Of a stretch of DNA of 34,058 nt, positions 8,369-16,865 are shown piece by piece. Source of the stretch: Firmicutes bacterium UBA4882 (GTDB lineage: Bacteria; Bacillota; UBA4882). Where the stretch lies: assembly GCA_002399265.1 (NCBI GenBank), contig DHDG01000044.1, positions 1,590-35,647 on the forward strand. Reading direction: 5' to 3'. A model generated the notes under the pieces. It was given only the letters and a program-made list of their open reading frames with translations. It made no database searches and had not been told where the DNA came from. Position 1 is the stretch's first letter. Each line of letters opens with the position of its first letter. Made by a program: the position numbers and the translations under genes.

Positions 8369-8650
8369 TTGGCGAAGGAAACGCGCAGTGCTCTTGAAAA
8401 GCAGGATCCGCGCATCGAAGGTCTTTTGGCGCGCGTTCGTGAAGATATCTGCGGCGAGTTGCTGGCGATCAATGATTATAGCCTGCATGCCCGGGAAGCC
8501 GATCTACTCGGAATGGATAAAATGGCCCTTGTTTTGCGCCAGATCTTGTGCGGGGAAAAAGAACATCTGGCACATCATATTAAGCTACTGCTGGAGAATG
8601 ATCCTGAACAGGCCGATATCCTGGCTAAAGTTCTCGGAGCAGCAATCTGA
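8369..8650 (+). CDS. Two-helix ferritin-like protein (half ferritin, EncFtn-like)
   Basis: I choose TTG 8369 as start because GGGAGG at 8354-8359 sits 9 bases before it; the GTG at 8315 has no such site. The product has 93 residues. It forms two predicted long helices: EDICGELLAINDYSLHAREADLL (about 25-47), with Glu30, Tyr37 and His40, and the 51-76 helix with E63, E65, H66 (EKEH) and H69-H70. The Glu and Glu-x-x-His pattern is that of ferritin-like di-iron proteins, but only half a four-helix bundle is present. Encapsulated ferritins share this size and layout and build the iron site at a dimer interface. No encapsulin gene is in view. Iron oxidation or storage is inferred. It faces the NHEJ cassette, ending 10 bases before its last stop. 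Confidence 0.65.
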   Translation: MAKETRSALEKQDPRIEGLLARVREDICGELLAINDYSLHAREADLLGMDKMALVLRQILCGEKEHLAHHIKLLLENDPEQADILAKVLGAAI

Positions 8651-8660
8651 CGGCTGCCAG

Positions 8661-9584
8661 TCAGTGAAGGCGACCATCGGTAACACCTAGCAATTTGAGG
8701 GCTTGATCAAGTGACTGGTTTAGGTTCAAAAGGGGGGCGAATAAATCGCCTTCTTTTTTGATGCGATCGAGGGCGTTTTTGATTGTGAATGATCCGGGAT
8801 TAACGTCGCGCAGCTCTTCCCAACGAACTGGCATCGACACAGGTGCTTCTGCAAAAGGACGCAAGCTATAGACAGCGGCAATGGTTTTGCCTCTCAGGTT
8901 TTGCAGATGATCAATGTACACGCGGCCGCCGCGATCTTTAATGGCTCTTTGATTCGTGGCTTTATCAGGCATGGTTCTAATGACGATGTCGCCCAAAGAT
9001 TCAACCAGCTGGCTGGTCTGCTTAAATGAGTAGATCGGCTCAATCGGGATATAGATATGCAGGCCGGTGGCACCGGATATTTTCGGAAAACTGCGCAAAT
9101 TGACCTGATCCAGTAGGATCTTCAGGGCGAGAGCCACTTCGACGGCATCGGAGAAGCTGGAGGGCTCCATCGGATCTAGATCAATAATCATATAGGTCGG
9201 GTTTTCCAGGTTTGGAAACCGACTTAACCATGGGTGCACCTCAATACAACCTAGATTAATACTCCAAAGCAGCGTGGCCAGATTATTGGCCATGCAGTAG
9301 ACAGTTACACGGTTCTCAGCACGCAGCGGAATTCTTTCCACCCATAGCGGGGCATCGGGGAAGTTTTTCTGATAAAAGTAGTGGCCGGCGATCCCATGCG
9401 GGTATCGCACCAGCGAAAGCAGCCTGTTGTGCAGATGCGGCGCGATGAAAGGCCAAATAGCAGTATAATACTGCAAAATGTCCGCTTTGGTGTAACCTTG
9501 CTGTGGCCAAAAAACCTTGTCGATATTGCTAAGGATCACTGTATGCCCTTCTACGGAGACAAGTGTCTGATTCTTGGTACTCAT
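8661..9584 (-). CDS. LigD-type NHEJ DNA polymerase (primase-polymerase domain)
   Basis: This 307-residue protein is the stand-alone polymerase module of bacterial LigD. It shows DKVFWPQQGYTKADILQYY near the N-terminus, the catalytic DLDP motif near residue 145, SGATGLHIYIPI near 176-187, and the third acidic site in VYIDHLQN, as in the archaeo-eukaryotic primase superfamily. In end joining it fills gaps at broken ends, with a preference for ribonucleotides in studied relatives. Its ATG overlaps the TGA of the ligase gene (ATGA, 9581-9584), indicating translational coupling. No ligase or phosphoesterase domain is fused to it. It ends 10 bases from the convergent ferritin-like gene, without a clear terminator. 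Confidence 0.92.
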   Translation of the reverse strand: MSTKNQTLVSVEGHTVILSNIDKVFWPQQGYTKADILQYYTAIWPFIAPHLHNRLLSLVRYPHGIAGHYFYQKNFPDAPLWVERIPLRAENRVTVYCMANNLATLLWSINLGCIEVHPWLSRFPNLENPTYMIIDLDPMEPSSFSDAVEVALALKILLDQVNLRSFPKISGATGLHIYIPIEPIYSFKQTSQLVESLGDIVIRTMPDKATNQRAIKDRGGRVYIDHLQNLRGKTIAAVYSLRPFAEAPVSMPVRWEELRDVNPGSFTIKNALDRIKKEGDLFAPLLNLNQSLDQALKLLGVTDGRLH

Positions 9585-10588
9585 TCTTTAGTACACCATC
9601 CATTCTGCCTGTTTGGATCAAAAAGTCCTGCAGGGTCAAAGATACAATCGTGGGGTGGGATATCAGGGCAAAAACCCTGGAATGCCGGATGGCGCAAAGT
9701 ACGTGCCTCCGTTAGTTCGAGATACTCCACCAGACAGGTAAGTTGGGGCTTTACCCAGTGGACTGACCGTCCGGCCGTTGGGAAGTCACCGGGTGGACCA
9801 GGAGGCGCATCTGCCGCCAACGGCGCCAATGCGTGCTGCAAATAATCAATATCCCGCTGTGCCAGGCCAGACCCGACATAACCGAAGCCGCGCAGGGCAT
9901 CCTGATAATAGGCGGCAATCATCAGAGAGGCGATGACCTCCGGCCTGGGCGCATGACTGTAAAATCCACAAATGACAAAGGGTTGCATACGTCGCCTTTT
10001 GATTTTAATCCAGTCTCGCGAGCGTTTGCCTGGCAAATATGGCGAACCGAGTCTTTTTGCCATAATACCTTCGAGTTGCTGCGCGCAGGCCGCCTGGTAA
10101 AATGCATTGCCGGTATGAGGGACAGCCTCGGACAGCAGCAATTGCTCGTTAGGTCGAATTATTTCAGCCAGCAACCGTCGTCTGGTTTCCAGCGGCTGGT
10201 CCGTTAAATAGCGATCCCGGTGTTTGAGGATGTCAAAGGCGACAAAAAGTACCGGTATGTGCTTGGCAATGCGCGCCAGATTCAAACCGGAAGCATTCAT
10301 ACGCTTCTGCAATTGCAGAAAACTGGGACGGCCGTCGTGGAGCGCGATGATTTCTCCGTCAATTACGCACGCGCCTGCCTGTGCCTGGCGGTGCAGACCG
10401 CCTAAGTCCGGGTAATGCGGATTAAGATCCAGCAAATTGCGACTTTGCAGGCGAGTGACGTCCGAATCTGGATCCAGAAAGGCCAGACAGCGGATGCCAT
10501 CCCACTTGATTTCGAAAATGTAGTCTTTGGAATCAAATGGCCGGCCGCTTTCAGCCAGCATAGGCTTAATAGGCTCATAATAGTTCAT
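9581..10588 (-). CDS. ATP-dependent DNA ligase, LigD ligase module
   Basis: The 335-residue protein matches the ligase domain of LigD. The nucleotidyl lysine is K28 in FEIKWDGIRCLAF (motif I). Other motifs seen are QSRN near 48-51, IDGEII near 76-81, FVAFDIL near 115-121, EGIMAKR near 174-180 and WIKIKRRR near 193-200. The rest is the OB-fold domain, with PQLTCLVEYLELT typical of LigD ligases. It would seal double-strand breaks held by Ku. It starts 2 bases after the Ku stop and overlaps the polymerase start by 4 bases, so the three genes form one translation-coupled unit. In many bacteria ligase and polymerase are one LigD chain; here they are split. Confidence 0.93.
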   Translation of the reverse strand: MNYYEPIKPMLAESGRPFDSKDYIFEIKWDGIRCLAFLDPDSDVTRLQSRNLLDLNPHYPDLGGLHRQAQAGACVIDGEIIALHDGRPSFLQLQKRMNASGLNLARIAKHIPVLFVAFDILKHRDRYLTDQPLETRRRLLAEIIRPNEQLLLSEAVPHTGNAFYQAACAQQLEGIMAKRLGSPYLPGKRSRDWIKIKRRRMQPFVICGFYSHAPRPEVIASLMIAAYYQDALRGFGYVGSGLAQRDIDYLQHALAPLAADAPPGPPGDFPTAGRSVHWVKPQLTCLVEYLELTEARTLRHPAFQGFCPDIPPHDCIFDPAGLFDPNRQNGWCTKE

Positions 10589-10590
10589 GA

Positions 10591-11436
10591 TCAGGTTACA
10601 GCCTTTTTGCGGCGCGTCTTTTTGACCTGCCCGGCAGTCGCTGATGATGCCGATGCGGCCGAGACGCGCTTTTGCTCGACTGCTGCCAGGCTGGCTTTGA
10701 GTGCGTCCATCAAATCGATTACTTTGCCGCCCTCCGGAGCGGCGGGAACCGCGATTTGCTCGCCGGCAACTTTGGCTTCGATCATTTCCCGCAGCGCTTG
10801 GCGGTACTCGTTCGTGTACTTCTCCGGCTCAAATTTCGTCGAAAGGTTTTGCACCAGGCTCACGGCCATTTTGATTTCATTTTCGTGCAGTTTGGCCGGT
10901 CTTGAGGGTGGCAGCAATTCCGGGCGGCGCACCTCATCATAATAAAACATGGTTTCCATAACAACAGTATCCTGCCAAATACGCAGGGCGGCGAGTGTCT
11001 CCTTGGTACGTATCATCACGCGTGCAATAGCGACCTTGCCGGTTTCTTTCATGGCGTGGATTAGGAGCTCGTACGCTTTTTCACCGCCTTCATTAGCATC
11101 CAAAAAGTAGGTTTTATCAAAATAAACCGGGTCGATGGAAGCCAAATCCACAAAATCAAGGATATCAACGGTGCGGCTTTTTTCGTCCGGCAGACGCTCG
11201 AAATCCTCTTCACTGAGCACAATGTATTGGCCTTTTTGGTATTCATAACCCCAGACGATGTCTTCATTGTTGACTTCGGCGTCGCAATTGGGGCAATAAC
11301 GCACATAGCGCAAGGGTGTGTTGCAGGCTTTGTGCAAGTAATTAAACTTCACTTCATTGCGTTGGGTCGCGGTGTACATGCGCACCGGTATGTTGACCAG
11401 TCCGAAGCTAATGGCGCCCTTCCAGAGTGTACGCAA
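10591..11436 (-). CDS. ku: Ku, non-homologous end-joining DNA-end-binding protein
   Basis: I set the start at TTG 11436 because a near-perfect AGGAGGGG (11444-11451 on this strand) sits 7 bases upstream and the product then begins MRTLWKGAISFGLVNIPV, the standard Ku start; an in-frame upstream TTG at 11493 would add 19 residues that Ku proteins lack. The 281-residue chain has the Ku core, with CNTPLRYVRYCPNC near 37-50, IWQDTVVMETMFYYDEVR near 170-187 and a basic tail ending KKTRRKKAVT. Ku forms a ring dimer on broken ends and recruits ligase and polymerase, which are encoded directly downstream. The basic tail resembles the DNA-binding extensions seen in other bacterial Ku proteins. Confidence 0.95.
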   Translation of the reverse strand: MRTLWKGAISFGLVNIPVRMYTATQRNEVKFNYLHKACNTPLRYVRYCPNCDAEVNNEDIVWGYEYQKGQYIVLSEEDFERLPDEKSRTVDILDFVDLASIDPVYFDKTYFLDANEGGEKAYELLIHAMKETGKVAIARVMIRTKETLAALRIWQDTVVMETMFYYDEVRRPELLPPSRPAKLHENEIKMAVSLVQNLSTKFEPEKYTNEYRQALREMIEAKVAGEQIAVPAAPEGGKVIDLMDALKASLAAVEQKRVSAASASSATAGQVKKTRRKKAVT

Positions 11437-11528
11437 AGGTTTTCCCCTCCTCTTCAGTTTATTATGCCCCGCCATTAGGAGCTGTTTGCACAAATTGATC
11501 CAGTATGAGCTGTGGCTCGCAAAAAGCC

Positions 11529-11556
11529 ATCTTATTTGGGAAGGTGACTATCTCAA
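11529..11556 (-). promoter_or_regulatory. Candidate ku promoter
   Basis: On the minus strand, TTGAGA (11551-11556, 5 of 6 to the -35 consensus) and TAAGAT (11529-11534, 4 of 6 to the -10 consensus) are 16 bases apart, about 90 bases before the Ku start. A 6-base inverted repeat CTATCT/AGATAG at 11548-11563 overlaps the -35 and could be an operator. Support is by eye only. Confidence 0.35.
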
Positions 11557-11632
11557 AAGATAGAAACATTTCGATAATCGGGCAGACTGATCACAGGTCG
11601 GAATTTCGCTGCAAGCCGATTTGGTGGCGGCA

Positions 11633-11670
11633 GGCGGCGCGGCGTTGGCGGCGCGGCGTTGGCGGCGCGG
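11633..11670 (+). repeat. 14-base tandem repeat in the copA leader, 2.7 copies
   Basis: The unit GGCGGCGCGGCGTT occurs at 11633-11646 and 11647-11660, with a partial third copy. It lies in the ku-copA intergenic region, 55 bases before the copA start. An open frame runs through it into copA, but the ribosome site points to the later ATG. Confidence 0.85.
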
Positions 11671-11724
11671 GGCACGGCAGCTAGTGGCGCGGCAGCGACC
11701 GATGTGGAAAGAGAGGGATCATCA

Positions 11725-13983
11725 ATGGCGGATAAAGCAGCGGCCCAAGAGGTGCGTAAAGGGACACTGATTGTTACCGGGATGTCTTGTGCAGCTTGTT
11801 CTGCGCGGGTGGAAAGAGTGCTCAACGGGACTGACGGCGTGATATCTGCCGGAGTCAACCTGGCAACGAATAAAGCGACGATTGAGTATGATGCGGATCA
11901 GATTTCTTTGGAAAAACTGGCTGAGAAGGTTACAGATATCGGTTATCAGGCATTCAAAGCCGAAGATGACGCTGTGGACCGTGAGCAGAAAGCGCGCAGT
12001 CGCGAGATCGCCAGGCTAAAGGGAAGATTTTACGTAGCGGCGGCTTGTTCGCTGCCGATGCTGCTGGCGATGATTCTACACTTGTTTGGGGTTAAGGGGT
12101 TCGACTGGTTGATGACGGGACTTGTTCCGTTTTTGCTGGCCACACCGGTGCAGTTTTACAGCGGCGCGCAATTTTACGTTGGGGCTTACCGGTCGTTAAA
12201 GAGTGGCAGCGCGAACATGGATGTGTTGGTGGCCATGGGAACCTCAGCCGCCTATTTCTATAGCGTGGTCATAACTTTTACAACTAGCGGACACGTCTAC
12301 TTTGAGTCATCCGCCATAATTATTACGTTGGTGTTGCTCGGAAAATTGCTGGAGGCAGCCGCCAGGGGCCGCACGTCGGAGGCGATTAAGAAGCTGATGG
12401 GTCTTGTGCCAAAGACTGCCTGGGTCATCAGGAACGGGCAGGAGCTCGAAATTGCGGTCGCAGAAGTAGTGCCGGGAGATGTGGTGATTGTGCGCCCCGG
12501 TGAACGGATTCCGGTTGACGGTCAGGTGCTCGAAGGGCACTCAGCTGTTGATGAATCCATGCTTACCGGCGAGAGTCTGCCGGTGGAAAAGGAGCCGGGG
12601 GATGCGGTTACCGGTGCGACGATTAACAAAAACGGACTGCTGAAATTTAGAGCCGAAAAAACCGGCAAAGATACGGTATTGGCCAGGATTATCCGTTTGG
12701 TTGAGGAGGCGCAAGGCTCGAAAGCCCCTATTCAGAGACTGGCAGACGTGATTAGCGGTTACTTTGTGCCAGCTGTGCTGGGGATTGCGGTTCTAACGTT
12801 CATTATCTGGTATATCCTGACGGGGGAATTTGCTACGGCGCTGATTAACTTCACATCGGTGCTGGTGATTGCCTGCCCCTGTGCGCTGGGATTGGCAACG
12901 CCCACGGCGATTATGGTGGGTACCGGTAAAGGCGCGGAGAATGGCATCCTCTTTAAGGGCGGCGAGCACCTCGAACGCGCCCACAGCCTGACAGCCATTA
13001 TCCTTGATAAGACAGGCACCATTACCAAGGGAGAGCCCCAGGTTACTGATGTGAGGGTTTGCGGGGCGGACGCGGGTGCTGGCGCGGGCGCAGGTGCAGG
13101 TGCGGAAGGGTGCGCAGGTACCGACGCCGACGCGGAAGGGAGACTGTTGCGGCTGGCGGCCGCCGTCGAAAAAAACAGCGAGCATCCCCTGGCACAGGCG
13201 ATTGTTATCAAAGCGCGGGACAACGGGATTACCATACCGGAAGCAACCAGTTTTGAAGCTTTGCCAGGCTATGGAGTTGCTGCCGTAGTTGAAGGGCAAA
13301 CCTTGCTCATTGGTAATACCAGGCTAATGGAATCCAAAGGCATCGCGGCGGAGGCTTTTCAGGAACAGCGGGTGCTCTTTGAGTCACAGGGCAAAACTGC
13401 CATGTTGGTGGCTATTGCCGGGCAACCGGCTGGTATTATCGCGGTGGCGGATACTGTCAAAGAGGGATCGGCCGAAGCGGTTCAGACACTGAAGGGGTTG
13501 GGCGTGACTGTTGTAATGATCACCGGTGATAACGAGCGCACTGCGCAGGCGATCGCCGCCCAAGTCGGAATAGACCGCGTCTTGGCTGAGGTTTTACCGG
13601 AAGATAAGGCGCAGCAAGTCGAAAAGCTCAAGTCTGAAGGCCATCTGGTTGGGATGGTTGGCGATGGGATTAATGATGCCCCGGCTTTGGCGGCTGCTGA
13701 CGTCGGGATGGCTATTGGAACAGGAACGGATGTGGCCATCGAGGCGGCCGATATTACGCTAATGCATGGCGATTTGCGCAGCATCCCGCAGGCTTTGCGG
13801 ATGTCGCGGCAAACGATGCGCGTTATTAAGCAAAACCTGTTTTGGGCATTTTTCTATAATACAGTTGGTATTCCTGTGGCGGCCCTGGGATTTTTGAGCC
13901 CCGTGATTGCCGGAGCGGCGATGGCTTTTTCATCGGTTTCGGTGGTCAGTAATTCACTGCGGCTGAAGAGATTCCGTTTATAG
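11725..13983 (+). CDS. copA: CopA-type copper-transporting P1B ATPase
   Basis: Start is ATG 11725, with GAGAGGGA 6 bases upstream; an in-frame GTG at 11659 would add 22 low-complexity residues. The 753-residue protein has one N-terminal metal-binding domain with GMSCAAC (Cys22, Cys25), the actuator loop TGES, the membrane metal site CPC at 384-386, the phosphorylation site DKTGT (Asp428), SEHPLA, TGDN and GDGINDAPAL near 645-655. The late membrane segments carry YNTVGIPVAA and MAFSSVSVVSNS, the pattern of Cu(I) exporters. It pumps copper out across the inner membrane. An Ala-Gly-rich insert (about 449-468) interrupts the N-domain between DKTGTITKGEP and the SEHPLA segment. No CsoR or copper chaperone is adjacent. 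A strong terminator follows. Confidence 0.93.
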   Translation: MADKAAAQEVRKGTLIVTGMSCAACSARVERVLNGTDGVISAGVNLATNKATIEYDADQISLEKLAEKVTDIGYQAFKAEDDAVDREQKARSREIARLKGRFYVAAACSLPMLLAMILHLFGVKGFDWLMTGLVPFLLATPVQFYSGAQFYVGAYRSLKSGSANMDVLVAMGTSAAYFYSVVITFTTSGHVYFESSAIIITLVLLGKLLEAAARGRTSEAIKKLMGLVPKTAWVIRNGQELEIAVAEVVPGDVVIVRPGERIPVDGQVLEGHSAVDESMLTGESLPVEKEPGDAVTGATINKNGLLKFRAEKTGKDTVLARIIRLVEEAQGSKAPIQRLADVISGYFVPAVLGIAVLTFIIWYILTGEFATALINFTSVLVIACPCALGLATPTAIMVGTGKGAENGILFKGGEHLERAHSLTAIILDKTGTITKGEPQVTDVRVCGADAGAGAGAGAGAEGCAGTDADAEGRLLRLAAAVEKNSEHPLAQAIVIKARDNGITIPEATSFEALPGYGVAAVVEGQTLLIGNTRLMESKGIAAEAFQEQRVLFESQGKTAMLVAIAGQPAGIIAVADTVKEGSAEAVQTLKGLGVTVVMITGDNERTAQAIAAQVGIDRVLAEVLPEDKAQQVEKLKSEGHLVGMVGDGINDAPALAAADVGMAIGTGTDVAIEAADITLMHGDLRSIPQALRMSRQTMRVIKQNLFWAFFYNTVGIPVAALGFLSPVIAGAAMAFSSVSVVSNSLRLKRFRL
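13072..13101 (+). repeat. Ala-Gly coding repeat inside copA
   Basis: Five Ala-Gly pairs coded by GCN GGN hexamers lie within the nucleotide-binding domain, where CopA proteins normally have a short linker. Confidence 0.8.
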
Positions 13984-13999
13984 GGAAGTTTGATAAGGC

Positions 14000-14041
14000 A
14001 AAAGCCGGCTGCACACTCGCAATGAGTGGCAGCCGGCTTTT
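14000..14041. terminator. Bidirectional intrinsic terminator between copA and alaS
   Basis: A 13-base perfect stem (AAAAGCCGGCTGC paired with its complement) encloses a second stem CACTC/GAGTG. The A-run on one side and T-run on the other serve both convergent genes. Confidence 0.9.
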
Positions 14042-14087
14042 CAAATTATTTTAGTCTGGCAAAACCTATTTAGTGCATTCGGCCCAT

Positions 14088-16721
14088 TCAGTTCAATTTT
14101 CCGGTTATCAGATTTTTGCCTCTGGTCAGTGCTTCGTCCAGCTTAGCGGCATCCTTCCCGCCGGCTTGCGCCATATCGGGCCGACCGCCACCGCCACCAC
14201 CAGTGATGGCAGCCGCTTCCTTAACAATTGCGCCAGCCTGGACTTTGGCCGTCATGTCTTTAGTGACACCAGCTACGAAAAACGGCTTGTCCTCCACGAG
14301 TCCGCCAAGCAGCACAATGCCTGGGGAGTAGCTGGATTTAAAACGATCGACCGCTTCGCGCAGCAGGTCGGCAGAAAGTCCGTCCATACGCGCCACGAGC
14401 AGATTAACGCCGTTTATCTGCTGTACATTTTCCAGCAGCTCTGCGGCTTGAGCACCGGCACGGGCTTGGGCAGCGGATTTGGCATCGCGCGCCGCTTTGG
14501 CTAGATCGGCCAGCAAAGCTTCCACACGGTCCGGTACATGCTCCGCATCAGCTTTCAGTAGCGCGGCTGTTTTGGCAAGAGCAGTTCTTTCCAGCTCAGC
14601 CACCTTAATAGCAGCTTGGCCAGCGACGGCCTCAATGCGCCTTACGCCGGTGGCAATGCTGCTTTCGCTTAAAATGCGGAAATATTGAATTTGCGATGTG
14701 TTGCGGACATGGGTTCCGCCGCAAAGTTCGTGACTGAAATCCGGTACTCTAACAGCGCGAACCTGATCGCCATATTTCTCGCCAAATAGGGCCGTCGCAC
14801 CCTGTGCTACAGCTTCGTCGTAACTTGTCTCGGAAGTCTCGACTGCTTTGGCGGCGCTAATCTGTTCATTGACCAATTGCTCAATCGCCCGGAGCTGCTC
14901 GGTAGAGACTTTTTCAAAGTGCGTAAAGTCAAAGCGCAGGCGATCGGGCGCTACCAGTGAACCTGCTTGATTTACATGGCCGCCAAGCACAGTCCGCAAG
15001 GCGGCGTGCAGCAAGTGCGTAGCTGTATGGTGGCTGGCAATAGCTAACCGGCGCTTCGGATCTACGCTGAGTAGGCACTCCTGCGGAGCAGGCATAGGCA
15101 TTTGCTCGTTGGCAGGGCGTTCAATGCTATGAACAATACGGGAGCCGTCCCGATGTGTTCCGGTTACGCGATACCGTTTGCCGCCAAATTCCACAAAGCC
15201 GGTATCGCCAACTTGTCCACCCATCTCCGCATAAAATGGTGTTTGGGCAGTGATGAGCCGGTAATGATCCGGAGCTTCGCCCCAGCCAAGCACGGCCGAT
15301 TTCACCTTGAGAGTGTCATAACCTACGAAACTGCATTTCTGATCGTCGCCGGAGTTCATGGACTGCCAGTGTACTTCGGCGTCATCGCGGGTGAACCTTC
15401 CGGCACTGCGGGCACGTTCGCGCTGCTGTTCCATTTCCCGGTTGAAACCCTCAAGATCGACTGTCAGATCGCGTTCGCGCGCCATCAGTTCAGTCAGATC
15501 CAGTGGGAATCCAAAAGTATCATAGAGTTTAAAGACATCAGAACCGGATATAATGTTCTGACCTTGTTGTTGCAGTTTGACAGCGATTTCCTCGAAAAGC
15601 TCAATTCCTTTGTCAAGGGTACGTCCGAAACCTTCTTCTTCAGCCTTAATGACCTGAACGCAGTGCGCTTGGCGCTCCCTAATTTCTGGGTAGGCATCTC
15701 CCATGACTGCTGTCAGATCCGGTACCAGCTTATAGAGAAACGGATCCACTTGTCCGAGCGTCCGCCCGAAGCGGGCGGCTCTTCTGAGAATACGGCGTAG
15801 CACATAAGAACGACCTTCGTTGCCAGGCAGCGCTCCATCAGCAATGGCGAAAGTCAGAGTCCGGACATGGTCCGCAATGGCGCGCATGGCAACCACATTG
15901 GCAGGATCTGCATATTTGCGCCCGGTTGCTCTTTCAATCGCGGCAATGATAGCGGCAAATGAATCAATGTCATAATTCGAACGTTTGCCTTGCAGCACCG
16001 AGGCAATGCGCTCAAAGCCCATACCGGTATCAACATGCTTATTAGGCAGATCAACCAGACTGCCATCCGGTTGCCGGTTATACTGAATGAACACCAGATT
16101 CCAAAGCTCAATATAACGGGAGCAGTCTCCATTGACACTGCATTTATGACCCGGTACATCAGCTTTATCACAGCGATCTGGACCCAGGTCAATGTGAATT
16201 TCACTGCAAGGACCGCAGGGGCCAACATCGCCCATCTCCCAGAAGTTTTCCTTTTCAGCGAAACGCAGAATGTGGTCGGGATTGATATCGGTCACTTTCG
16301 CCCAGAGCTGCGCCGCTTCGTCATCAGTTTTATAGACGGTGGCATAGAGGCGATCTTTGGGCAGTTTCCAGACATCGGTCAGCAGTTCCCAAGCCCAGCT
16401 GATGGCCTCTTTCTTATAGTAGTCGCCAAAGGACCAGTTGCCTAGCATTTCAAAAAAGGTGTGGTGGTAAGTGTCGCGGCCGACTTCCTCGAGATCGTTA
16501 TGCTTACCGCTGACACGCAGGCACTTTTGTGAATTGGTGGCGCGTACATAGGGGCGCGATCCGGTTCCGAGGAAAATATCCTTAAACTGATTCATACCGG
16601 CGTTGGTAAACAGCAAGGTCGGATCGTCTTTCGGGATCAGCGAAGCGCTAGGCACGACAGTGTGTCCGCGCTGCGCAAAAAAGTCCAGGAATTGTTGTCT
16701 GATTTGGTTGGTAGTGGGCAT
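14088..16721 (-). CDS. alaS: Alanyl-tRNA synthetase
   Basis: The 877-residue protein has the normal AlaRS length. The N-terminal class II core begins with IRQQFLDFFAQRGH and includes LLFTNAGMNQFKDIFLG and the CLRVSGKHNDLEEVG segment. The editing domain carries the HxxxH zinc site in SHHTATHLLH (about 562-571) and CGGTHV (about 664-669). The C-Ala domain ends with the glycine-rich GGGGGGRPDMAQAGG motif. It charges tRNA-Ala and clears mischarged Ser and Gly. AAAGGAG lies about 9 bases before the ATG. Unlike many Firmicute alaS genes, no T-box leader is evident in the 144 bases upstream; regulation is unclear. It runs convergent to copA. Confidence 0.97.
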   Translation of the reverse strand: MPTTNQIRQQFLDFFAQRGHTVVPSASLIPKDDPTLLFTNAGMNQFKDIFLGTGSRPYVRATNSQKCLRVSGKHNDLEEVGRDTYHHTFFEMLGNWSFGDYYKKEAISWAWELLTDVWKLPKDRLYATVYKTDDEAAQLWAKVTDINPDHILRFAEKENFWEMGDVGPCGPCSEIHIDLGPDRCDKADVPGHKCSVNGDCSRYIELWNLVFIQYNRQPDGSLVDLPNKHVDTGMGFERIASVLQGKRSNYDIDSFAAIIAAIERATGRKYADPANVVAMRAIADHVRTLTFAIADGALPGNEGRSYVLRRILRRAARFGRTLGQVDPFLYKLVPDLTAVMGDAYPEIRERQAHCVQVIKAEEEGFGRTLDKGIELFEEIAVKLQQQGQNIISGSDVFKLYDTFGFPLDLTELMARERDLTVDLEGFNREMEQQRERARSAGRFTRDDAEVHWQSMNSGDDQKCSFVGYDTLKVKSAVLGWGEAPDHYRLITAQTPFYAEMGGQVGDTGFVEFGGKRYRVTGTHRDGSRIVHSIERPANEQMPMPAPQECLLSVDPKRRLAIASHHTATHLLHAALRTVLGGHVNQAGSLVAPDRLRFDFTHFEKVSTEQLRAIEQLVNEQISAAKAVETSETSYDEAVAQGATALFGEKYGDQVRAVRVPDFSHELCGGTHVRNTSQIQYFRILSESSIATGVRRIEAVAGQAAIKVAELERTALAKTAALLKADAEHVPDRVEALLADLAKAARDAKSAAQARAGAQAAELLENVQQINGVNLLVARMDGLSADLLREAVDRFKSSYSPGIVLLGGLVEDKPFFVAGVTKDMTAKVQAGAIVKEAAAITGGGGGGRPDMAQAGGKDAAKLDEALTRGKNLITGKLN

Positions 16722-16865
16722 ATGATCGCTCCTTTAAATACTATTCTAACCTGACAATGCAGGTAATGGCGGTTTCAAAGACGGTTTTGTTTTGTTTATA
16801 CATCTTAATTTACAGCATCGGCGTCCGCGACGCAAGACTGTTGCTCCTAATTTGCCGGGTACCGC

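Noticed and set aside
8641..8664. Terminator between the ferritin-like gene and the NHEJ polymerase
   Set aside because: Only 5-base stems (CTGAC/GTCAG) without a T-run on either strand.
11659..11724. N-terminal extension of copA from GTG 11659
   Set aside because: The 22 extra residues come from the tandem-repeat leader, and the good ribosome site serves ATG 11725.
15102..15800. Long open frame (232 codons) on the plus strand opposite alaS
   Set aside because: It lies wholly antisense to the conserved AlaRS core, with no family resemblance or ribosome site; it is a by-product of alaS codon use.
16722..16865. Possible T-box leader for alaS
   Set aside because: I found no GGTGGNACCGCG-like antiterminator box and no terminator stem; only a 5-base palindrome GCGTC/GACGC.
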